A stretch of 64,000 nucleotides of DNA from assembly GCA_018806915.1 (NCBI GenBank), contig JAGKQI010000055.1, positions 351,997 to 415,996 on the forward strand. Direction: 5' to 3'. Made by a program: the position numbers and the translations under genes. Below the pieces are notes generated by a model that saw only the letters and a list, made by a program, of their open reading frames with translations, ran no database searches and was not told the DNA's origin. Source of the DNA: Phytophthora colocasiae (taxonomy: Eukaryota > Oomycota > Peronosporomycetes > Peronosporales > Peronosporaceae). Shown in pieces: positions 33,821-43,704 of this stretch (positions are counted from its first letter, which is position 1; every line of letters starts with the position of its first letter).

Positions 33821-36800
33821 ATGCGCTTCTGGTGGCCGGACTGGGGAGCCCTGAGCGCTCTCCGTCTACCGACAGTGAGTGCTCCACGGCCAGCCACTCC
33901 AGCTTCGCCAGCGACGCGTCTTTTTATAGCGCGTCGTCTGGCGAGGCTGTACGAGACGGGGCAGTGGATCCGCTGGCGGATCCACTAGTGGGTCCACCAG
34001 CGGATCCACTAGGGCTAGGCCTTCACACTTTTGCCCCCGTTTTGAGCTCTCGCGAGCCCGAAACGGCGCCGCCGGAGGCTCCACGCGCGCCACCGCTGCT
34101 CAGCGACGGCGTGGAGCCCGGCGCTGAAATTTTGGCCAGGGGTGGGCAACCCTCTGGTCTCGGCGTCCACCAAGCGGCATCGCGGGCCGGGCCCTCTGTC
34201 GCCCAAACGGGCACCCGGTCTGCGGCTGCACCGCCGCGTCGTTTCGGCGCCGCTGCGCCGCTGCGCCCGTCCACCGTCCCCCGGGCCCTCCCACTTCAGG
34301 GCCGGGGCCTCCTATACTCGGCCTGAGTATGGGAGGATCCCTGCTCGCTCAGGCGACAGCTTCCGCCTCCGGCTTCGAAGCCGCCGCCTCGGCCGAGGCT
34401 GGCGCCGCCCAGGAGGGCGCCGCGAACGACGGCTCCTGTGGAGCCCACAGCCCACCGCCGGACCTCCAAGCGCGCCGTTCGGCTTCCCAAGACCCGCCGC
34501 CTGCCTCTCCGCCGCTCGGCGCCGCCCTGCCCCAGTCCAGTGGTCGATTTTCACCCGGCAGGGCGGGCGGCATGCTGCCCGATTGGGTAGCGCCGCGAGA
34601 CGGCCTCCTCTCGGCCTCTCCGCCTCCGACGGCCGCCCAAGCGCGCCGTTCGGCTGCTCAAGACCCCGTGCCAGCCTCCCAGCCGCCTGTCGCCGCCCTG
34701 CCCGCCCCTACTGATGCAATTCTACCCGGCAGGGCGGGCGGCATGCTGCCCGATTGGGCAGTGCCCGGGGCAGCGCTCGCTGCAGCAACAGCTGCGGCTC
34801 TGGCGGTCTGCCGTGAGCCCAGCGGCGGCAACGGCGACGACAGCAGCGATGACGACGGGCAAGACCTCGGCGCCGCCGCTCCTGAGCTTCGCCAAGACCC
34901 CTCCAGTGAGCTCGCACGACCCGGCAGGGCGGCCGGCAGGCTGCCCGACCTGGTCGTGCCTGCTCCAGCGCTTGCAGCCGCCACGGCTCGCGCCCCAGAG
35001 CCCTCCTCCGCCTCCGACAGTGCCTCCAGAGGCACCAGCGACGCCGACGCCGGCGCTGCAGCCCCCGAGGACCCCGCGACTGATGGCTACCCACCCGGCA
35101 GGGCGGCAGGCATGCTGCCCGCCGGTGGAGTAGCCACTAAGCCCGCAGACAGTGCTTCTGCGGCCGGTGCCGCCGCCAACCAGCACCACAATGTGCCTGG
35201 CGATGACGGCACCGCCTCGCCGGGCAAGACCGCCGCCGCCACTGCCACCAAGGACCCCGCGAATGTGTCGCCCATACCCGGCAGGGCGGGCGGCATGCTC
35301 GCCGACGCAGTTGCGGCTGCTGCTGCTCATCGAGTCGCAGCAGTCGCAGCTGTACAAGCACCGCCTACTGCTGGTCGCGCCGCCGTGGAGCACCACGCGC
35401 GCGCTGAGCCGCCTCAAGACCAAGAAACTTCGGCTCGCGCAAGACAGCGACGCAACCAGCAGGAGTGGACGCTATGCGACCGACGGAGACGCGACCAAGA
35501 CCGAGGACAGCGACGCAGTGGCAGCGCAGCTCAAGGCCGCTCAAGCAGCACCGGGACCAAGACCTCAACACCACGCGCCGGACATCGGCTCCCTGGACCC
35601 GGTGCTGGCAGTGTACGCACATAACGCTTCTGCATTCTCTTGCGCGTTGTGTGCGCACACTGCTCGCGACCTCGCTGCCCTCACCAAGCACCGCCACTCA
35701 GCACACCGCCGCATCCGCTTCGTGGATCACTTCCACAGCGGGTGCACGTGCGGCATCGGCTTCCGGTCGCGCGCGGCAGCCACGCGACATGCTCAAGCCT
35801 GTGCACACAGCACATTTACCGCCGTGACTACCGCGCGCGACCCGACCTCCAGTGTGCTTCGTGTCGACAGCGAGGAGGAGAGCCTTGTACCCTCCGGTCC
35901 TCTCCTCGCGGCAGCACCTGCAGCTGCAGCAGCCGCATCAAGTGACACTACAGCTGCAGATGCTGCCACCCAGCAGAGCGCCGTGCCCACCGCCACTCCC
36001 GGGCTTCAGTACGCCCCCCACGTGCTGGAGCCACTCTCGCCACCTCCAGAGCATCGAGTTTCCGGCAAACGCCGCCGCCTGAACCCGACGACCGACCATC
36101 ATCAGCAGCAACCGCTGGGCCTGGACATACTGATGCAGGCAGAAGAAGAGGAGCTGTTCGAGGACGTGGAGATGGAGGCGGAAACGACGGAGACGCACAC
36201 CTCGACGACCACGACCACGACCACCGCCACGTCCAAGCCGACACGCTGGGGCCCGCATCAAAGGCAGTGGCAGCTGCAGCCATCGCGCAGTTGGTTACTG
36301 GTGAGGCTGCAGCTGCACATACGCCGTCGCGGCGAGATCGACGACCGGTGCAACAGCACCAAGCATCCACCCGTTCGCGATGGGGTCCACGGCATCGAGC
36401 TGTAGGTGCTGCAGCGATCGCGTCGCTGGCCGCCGGCCTACCGACCACGGCAGCCCCAGTATCTCGCCCGGACAAGCACGACGAAGGACGACGTCGCCTT
36501 CAGAGTCGTTGGGGACCCAAGGTGTGCATCCCCCGTGCTGCACGCCGCCCAGCATCGAGGTGGGGACCTCCACGCGCAGCAGGGGCCTTCGGCCAACTTC
36601 CTGCCAGCGCCTCCGGGGCCACGGGCCAACTTCCGGAGCCGATGGAGGCCACCACCCCGAACGCACAGGTCATGAACTCCGACACGGGGCAGCCACCAAG
36701 CAGCATGTGGACGCTACGCTTTGACGGTGCGTGCCGCCGCAACCCAGGACCGGGTGGAGCTGGCGCAGCGCTTTTCGACCCGAGTGACACCGTGGTGTGG

Positions 36801-36822
36801 ACATGCTCTCACTACCTCCCGA
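33821..36822 (+). pseudogene. Truncated polyprotein, copy 6 (ends inside RNase H)
   Basis: Breaks in order: one base gained and two lost near 33843-33855, the 8-bp duplication at 34249-34264 shared with copy 5, a 14-bp deletion at 35440 shared with copy 7, and one base lost near 36258. Remaining parts are the Ser-rich start, five PGRA-type repeats (frame 34329-35624), the zinc fingers SCALC...H...H and CTCG...H...C, and RWGP repeats. RNase H keeps only its first motif (FDGACRRNPGPGG); TAEY and later motifs are gone. After the join the frame reads a few junk residues through the Sm site and stops. It cannot make an active protein. It shows that copy 6 shares its 5' end with copy 5 and its mid part with copies 7 and 9. 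Confidence 0.85.
33963..34010 (+). repeat. 48-bp palindrome, copy 6
   Basis: Perfectly kept in a copy that is otherwise dead. Confidence 0.9.
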
Positions 36823-36904
36823 ACATTCATTTTTGGACGCCCCGTGCCGACCAGCTTGCTGGGCGTGGACGGGACGGTCTCCGAGGTCTTTCACCCACAC
36901 CTCG
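36823..36904 (+). ncRNA. Shortened U2 snRNA-like segment between copies 6 and 7
   Basis: Only the part from just before the Sm site onward remains: ATTTTTGG at 36829-36836, the matched CCCGT/ACGGG version of stem III, and the terminal hairpin ending at 36904. CTGTTCT and hairpins IIa and IIb were lost with the 3' half of copy 6. Confidence 0.55.
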
Positions 36905-36968
36905 TGAGGCCAACTACTGCATTTGATTTTTTCTATCTTTTTTCGGCCCTTCACCAACGCATCGGCAC

Positions 36969-39900
36969 ATGCGCTTCTGGTGGCCGGACTGGGAGCCCCG
37001 GGAGCGCTCTCCGTCTACCGACAGTGAGTGCTCCACGGCCAGCCACTCCAGCTTCGCCAGCGACGCGTCTTTTTATAGCGCGTCGTCTGGCGAGGCTGTA
37101 CGAGACGGGGCAGTGGATCCGCTGGCGGATCCACTAGTGGGTCCACCAGCGGATCCACTAGGGCTAGGCCTTCACACTTTTGCCCCCGTTTTGAGCTCTC
37201 GCGAGCCCGAAACGGCGCCGCCCGAGGCTCCACGCGCGGTGCCACTGCACAGCACCGGCGCAGCTTCGGCCGCCGAAACGGCGGCCTCAAGACCTCGGCC
37301 GTCTGGCCCGTCTGCTCCCCCAGCAGCGACGCGCCCAGACGGCTCAAGCCTTCAAGACCGACCCCGCCGTCCAGCTTCCGAAGCCGCCGCCCCGGCTCGG
37401 GCAGGCGCCGCCCTGGAGGGCGCGAGACCGCCGCTGGACCCTCAAGCGCGCCGTTCGGCGGAAGAAGACCCGCCGCCTGCCTCTCCGCCGCTCGCCGCCG
37501 CCCTGCCCCAGTCCAGTGGTCGATTTTCACCCGGCAGGGCGGGCGGCATGCTGCCCGATTGGGCAGTGCCGCGAGACGGCCTCCTCTCGGCCTCTCCGCC
37601 TCCGACGGCCGTCCAAGCGCGCCGTTCGGCTGCTCAAGACCCCGTGCCAGCCTCCCAGCCGCCTGTCGCCGCCCTGCCCGCCCCCACTGATGGAACTCCA
37701 CCCGGCAGGGCGGGCGGCATGCTGCCCGATTGGGCAGTGCCCGGGACAGCGCTCGTAGCCGCCACGGTTCGCGCTCTAGCGGCCTCCACCGCGACCGAGG
37801 ACGTCCCCTGCGACAGCAGCGACGACGACGACGGGCAAGACGACGCCGCCGCCGCTCCTGTGCCGCCCCAAGACCCCGCGAATGATGGCTACCCACCCGG
37901 CAGGGCGGCAGGAATGCTGCCCGCCGGTGGAGTAGCCATCATGACAGCAGACCGCGCTCCCGCGGCCACTGCAGCCGCCAGCCAGCACCACCGTGCACCT
38001 GGCGATGACGGCGCCGCCTCGCCGGGCAAGACCGCCGCCGCCAAGACCTCCAAGGACCTCGCGAGTGTGTCGCCCATACCCGGCAGGGCGGGCGGCATGC
38101 TCGCCGACGGTGACGCCTCTGCGTTCGCCGCCACCGCTCAAGTCTCCGCCGCAGCTGTGGCTGCTGCTGCTCATCGAGTCGCAGCAGTCGCAGCTGCACA
38201 AGCACCTCCTTCTGGACGCGCCGCCGTGGAGCACCACGCGCGCGCAGAGCCGCCTCACGACCAAGAAACTTCGGCTCGCGCAAGACAGCGACGCAACCAG
38301 CAGGAGTGGACGCTATGCGACCGACGGAGACGCGACCAAGACCGAGGACAGCGACGCAGTGGCAGCGCAGCTCAAGGCCGCTCAAGCAGCACCGGGACCA
38401 AGACCTCAACACCACGCGCCGGACATCGGCTCCCTGGACCCGGTGCTGGCAGTGTACGCACATAACGCTTCTGCATTCTCTTGCGCGTTGTGTGCGCACA
38501 CTGCTCGCGACCTCGCTGCCCTCACCAAGCACCGCCACTCAGCACACCGCCGCATCCGCTTCGTGGATCACTTCCACAGCGGGTGCACGTGCGGCATCGG
38601 CTTCCGGTCGCGCGCGGCAGCCACGAGACATGCTCAAGCCTGTGCACACAGCGCACATACCGCCGTGACTGTCGCGCGCGATTCGGCCTCCAGTGTGCTC
38701 CATGTCGATAGCGAAGAGGAGGACCTTGTACCCTCCGGTCCTCTCCTCGCGGCAGCATCTGCAGCTGCAGCAGCCGCATCAAGTGACACTGCAGCTGCAG
38801 AGGCTGCCACCCTGCAGAGCGCCGTGCCCACCGCCACTCCCGGGCTTCAGTACGCCCCCCACGTACTGGAGCCACCCCCGCCACCTCCAGAGCATCGAGT
38901 TTCCGGCAAACGCCGCCGCCTGAACCCGACGACCGACCATCATCAGCAGCAACCGCTGGGCCTGGACATACTGATGCAGGCAGAAGAGGAGGAGCTGTTC
39001 GAGGACGTGGAGATGGAGGCGGAAACGACGGAGACGCACACCTCGACGACCACGACCACGACCACCGCCACGTCCAAGCCGACACGCTGGGGCCCGCACC
39101 CCAAGGCAGTGGCAGCTGCAGCCATCGCACAGTTGGTCACTGGTGAGGCTGCGGCTGCACCTGCACCGTCGCGGCGAGATCGACGGCCGGTGCACCAGCA
39201 CCAAGCATCCACCCGTTCGCGATGGGGTCCACGGCATCGAGCTGTAGGTGCTGCAGCGATCGCGTCGCTGGCCGCCGGCCTACCGACCACGGCAGCCCCA
39301 GTTTCTCGCCCGAACAAGACCGATGAAGGACGGCGTCGCCTCCAGACACGATGGGGACCCAAGGTGTGCATCCCACGTGCTACACGCCGCTCCAGATCGA
39401 GGTGGGGACCTCCACGCGCGGCAGGGGCCTTCGGCCAACTTCCTGCCAGCGCCTCCGGGGCCACTGGCCAACTTCCGGAGCCTGTGGAGACCAACACCAC
39501 GACGGAAACGGACACAGACGACGGACTAGCACCGTCGGACCCGTGGATACTTCGCTTCGACGGCGCGTGCAGACGCAACCCCGGACCGGGTGGAGCCGGA
39601 GCCGCGCTGTTCAACCCGAGTGGGGCCGTCGCGTGGACGTGCTCGCACTACATGCCAAGCAGCAGCGAAACGAACAATACTGCAGAATACACGGCGCTGC
39701 TGCTTGGAGTGCGAAGTGCTGTTCACCACGGTGCCCAGGACCTGGTAATCGAGGGTGACAGCCACCTTGTGGTGGCGCAGGTCAAGGGCTCTTTCGCATG
39801 CAGGAACCAGCGCCTCCGCCAGCTCCGGAACCGGGTGCGTCACGTGTTACGCTCGCTACAGTCGCACACGCTCCGGCATATCGACAGGAAGGCTAACGCG

Positions 39901-42900
39901 CACGCGGACCGGCTGGCTAACCGGGCGCTCGACCTCAAGCGAACGCTGACAGAGTGCGGCGAGCACCAGGCAGCAATGACGACCTGTGTCCAGCACGTGC
40001 TCCCTGAACGCCTGCAGCGAGAGCGGCCACCACCTGAAGCACGCGCCCCGAGAGCTCCTGCACCACTAGATGATGACAATGACGAGGACGAGGAGGTCGC
40101 AGCCGAGATTGCCGCGCGTGACGGAGGAGAGACGTTTCCTACACTTCCCATTGGCCCAGGATCTGCTCCAGCACGGCAGCCTCGACTGCGACTCCGCCTC
40201 CGGACTGAAGAAGAGCAGGACGCTGCAGCTGCAGCCCTCCAGGCTATGGCGGAGGATTTGGCGTGCAAGGTCGTCGACGCTGACAGCTGGACCTCCGGTG
40301 AGGGCTACATCAGCGCCATCCCCGACCGCATCCGGTCAGTTCACCAGCCGTACTCCACCGCACCACCAGCCAGATCCACACAGCGGCCGCACCAGCGCCG
40401 AAGCCGGCCACCACGCGTGACACGCAACCAGCGTGAGCATCGCCTCGACGAGGCCTTGGACGACATGCACGCCGTGCAGCGTGCAACACCGACGGACCGA
40501 CGGACGGTGCAGAAGGCGCGTCGACGTGTCGGCCGGGTGCGCACGTCAATGGCGAAACAGGAGCTGAGGCAGGCCTTCGCGAAGGATGAAGCAAAGTGTG
40601 TGGAGAGAATCTTGAAGAGCGGGACGGCCGAGACGGCAGCGGAAGAACACCCGGAAACGTGCCCGATCAGCGCGTCCGACCTCCACGACCACTTCACGAG
40701 CGTCAACACACCGCGCATCAACTTCCTGCCCAACGAAGCGTGCGGCGAACGGTTCCGGCGTGCAATGGCCGGCATTGGACAACCACCCTCACGGCGCGAC
40801 GCGCTCACGGACGACCTGACGGAGGATGAGGTGGAGGACCAGCTCGCACGAACGACGGCAACATCCAGCCCGGGTCACGACGGCGTGGGCTACGACGTCT
40901 ATAAAGTTCGCGGCGCAGCTACTGCCTCTCCTACACGCAGCATTTCAGTTCTGCTGGCGCCACCGCCGTGTACCCGCCTTGTGGAAGGTAGGTTTCGTCC
41001 GACTCGTCCACAAGAAAGGCAACCCGGGCGACCCAGCAAACTGGCGGCCGATCTGCCTGCAGACCGCCATCTACAAGCTCTACAGTGGCATACTGGCACA
41101 GCGGCTGTCCACGTACCTGGAGGGGAACGAGCTTCTGCCGATGGCGCAAAAGGGGTTCCGGGCATTCAACGGGTGCCACGAGCACAACTTCGTGGCGACC
41201 ACGCTCTTGGACCAGACCCGCCGCATGCACCGCAAGCTGTACCAAGTCTGGTACGACTTGAGGAATGCGTTTGGCTCCGTCCACCAAGATATGCTCTGGT
41301 ACGTGCTTCGCCAGCTCGGCGTCGAGCACGACTTCATTACGCGCTGCAGCAACATCTACCAAGACTCTTTCTTCGTGGTGGGGAACGCTGCGGACGGAGC
41401 GACGGATCCAGTGCGACAAGAGGTGGGTGTGTACCAAGGATGCCCGCTAAGCCCCCTCCTGTTCATCGCCGCACTCGTACCGCTCCTCCGTGCGCTCGAG
41501 CAGCTTGACGACGCTGGCGTCTCCCTGGCGGACGGCGTGCGGCCTTGCACTACCGCCTACGCGGATGACTTGAAGGTCTTCAGCGACAGCGCAGCAGGGA
41601 TCAAGCGCTGCCACGCCGTCGTGAAGAACTTTCTCGAGTGGAGTGGATTACGAGCTAACGCTACCAAGTGTGCAAGTCTTGCGGTGACCACGAACGCCCG
41701 CGGCAACCCGGCCTGTGACGAGAGCGTGCGGCTGGAACTGCACGACGAGGTCATCACCTCCCTCAGCCTCCACGACAGCTACAGATACCTGGGTGTGGGC
41801 GATGGCTTCGACCATGTGCGCCACCGCCTCCAGCTCGAACCCAAGCTCCAGCAGATCAAGCGAGAGGCGGTGGCGCTGATGCAGTCAGGTCTGGCCGCGT
41901 GCCAGGTAGTCAAGGCACTCAAGACGTACGTCTACCCCAAGGTGGAGTACGCACTCCGACACCTGCGCCCGCTTCAGTCCCAACTCCAAGGCTTTGACCG
42001 AGCAGTGGCGCGAGGCCTGCGCCACCTACTACGCCTGCCCCAGTCCGCCACCAGCGAAATTCTCTACGCCCCGACGTCGGCGGGCGGCCTGGGGTTGCAG
42101 CCTCTGGTGGAGATGCACCAGGCGTTGCAGGTGGCGCACGCCTGGCAGCTACTTCACTCCAAGGACCCTGCAGTCGTGGCCGTCGCGAAGGCGCAGGTGT
42201 GTCAGGTGGTGCGCAAACGCTACCGCCTGCAGGAGGAGCATTGGCGAGGACGCGACGACGAGCTCGTGCGGTCGTTCCTCAACTCCGAGCTCGCCGCCTC
42301 GCCCCACGCAGAGAGGCTGCGGCGCAACGGTGACATCGGGTCGTTGTGGACGGACGTGCAGCGCACGCTTTGCGTCCTCCACCTCGACCTGACAGTGTAA
42401 GCCGACCTCGACGGCCACGACGAGCTGGCACTTCGCGTGCCGCACCACACCAAGTGGCTTGACCACAAGACTGTGTTGCGGCACGTGAAGTTGCACATGA
42501 AGATACGCCACCAGACCCGGTGGAAGGGCCTGGTTGACCTAGGCAAGACGGTGCGTGTGCACGGCGGCCTCGGAGCCAAGTTCGTGACGACGGGGGCGGG
42601 TCTTTCGGACGCAGAGCACCGGTTCGGCATCATGGCCCGCCTCAACCAAGTCGACACGAACGCCGTCCTCAAGCGCAAGCGGCTGCGGTCTAGCAAGACC
42701 TGCAGGGACCCGACCTGCTCCTCGACCGAGACGCTGGCCCACGCTCTCAACCACTGCTCGTCCAACATGGACGCCATCCGCCAGCGCCACGACGACGCCT
42801 TGGAGCAGATCGGGTCCAAGATCCGCGGCGCACTTGAGCGCGCCAAGTCAACCACAGAGCTGCGTCTGAACCAGACGGTGCCTGAGTATACAGGCGCAGC

Positions 42901-43351
42901 TCTGCGGCCCGACATCGTCCTGCGGAACGTGACTGCCAAGAAGATGGTGATCGCCGACTTGGCAATCACGTTCGAGGATCATGAGGCCGGCACCCGCCAC
43001 TCCTCGCTGCAACTCAGCCACGACTACAAGACACTCAAGTACCAACCTATCGTGGCCGAGTTGCGGGTGCAGGGGTGGCAGGTGCAGACCGCGGCGATTG
43101 TGTACGGGTCACTGGGCTCCGTGCAGCCCAGCAACTTCAAGACGTACACCGAGAAGTTGAAGTTGCACAAGCGCGAGGCTCGACAACTGGACCTTCAGTT
43201 GTCGAGCCACTGCATCCGTGCCAGCCACCGCATCTGGGGATGGCACTGCCGGCGCCACCGCGAAGGACAAAGAAGCGGCAACGCCTCGCGAGCACCGCGT
43301 GAGTCTGGGGGGACCCCGCGACGCGCATCGCAGGCAAGGGCACGGCGATAA
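36969..43351 (+). pseudogene. Retrotransposon polyprotein, copy 7 (B type), two frame breaks and one stop
   Basis: The first frame runs from MRFWWPDW through the repeats to the 14-bp deletion at 38281 (also in copy 6). A second frame, open from 37993 and overlapping the first, then carries zinc fingers, four RWGP units, a complete RNase H (FDGA, TAEY, GDS, AHADRLAN) and the RT entry. About two bases are lost near 40901 in YDVYKKFAAQ, and the third frame holds motif A (YDLRNAFGSV), QGCPLSP, YADD and the thumb. A TAA at 42398-42400 stands where copy 4 has CAA; the same frame continues past it to 43351 with the CCHC and endonuclease. The stop recurs in copy 9. With the overlap at 37993-38465 the copy looks like a two-ORF element, but decay is the simpler reading. 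Confidence 0.83.
37112..37159 (+). repeat. 48-bp palindrome, copy 7
   Basis: Same as copies 2-6, followed by an N-terminal module that is different; the palindrome itself does not vary. Confidence 0.9.
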
Positions 43352-43504
43352 GCTGGTCTTTTGACCGACAGGGCACTACCCAGGTAGGGAACCGCCCTTC
43401 AGAAACCCAGGAAGATACGAACACCCTCCTTTTAGTGACATACATATTTTAGGCTACATTTCAGTTACGGAGAGGTTACTAACTGGTAAATACGAACACA
43501 TACT
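43352..43504 (+). other. 3' UTR of copy 7 (B type)
   Basis: B-type hairpin at 43371-43397 with full outer (GGGC/GCCC) and inner (CTACC/GGTAG) stems. Confidence 0.55.
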
Positions 43505-43638
43505 CTGTTCTAATCAGTGTGAAAACTGGTATTCTCCATTTTTGGAGTGCTTTTTCACATTCATTTTTGGACGCCCCGTGCCGACCAGCTTGCTGGGCGT
43601 GGACGGGACGGTCTCCGAGGTCTTTCACCCACACCTCG
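43505..43638 (+). ncRNA. U2 snRNA-like 3' segment between copies 7 and 8
   Basis: CTGTTCT at 43505, then the IIa and IIb hairpins (with CTGGTATTCTCC between), Sm site, the CCCGT/ACGGG version of stem III and the terminal hairpin ending at 43638. Confidence 0.55.
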
Positions 43639-43704
43639 TGAGGCCAACTACTGCATTTGATTTTTTCTATCTTTTTTTTCGGCCCTTCACCAACGCATCG
43701 ACGC

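Larger units (their letters stand above)
33757..36822 (+). mobile_element. Copy 6: 3'-truncated Utopia-like retrotransposon, subfamily B
   Basis: The 5' part up to RNase H is present. At 36822 the sequence jumps from CACTACCTCCCGA in RNase H directly to ACATTCATTTTTGG of the U2-like segment. The RT, CCHC, endonuclease, 3' UTR and the first part of the U2-like segment are all missing, roughly 3.9 kb compared with copies 7 and 9. The join has no obvious long homology. Non-LTR insertion usually trims the 5' end, so this 3' loss is better explained by a deletion within the array. Confidence 0.85.
36905..43504 (+). mobile_element. Copy 7: Utopia-like retrotransposon, subfamily B, full length
   Basis: A-type leader, ATG at 36969, stop at 43351, then the B 3' UTR. 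After APRA the N-terminal region has a different ~200-bp module (VPLHSTGAASAAE...) that is shared only with copy 8. Its RNase H to RT linker (ECGEHQAAMTTC) is unlike the other B copies. Confidence 0.85.
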
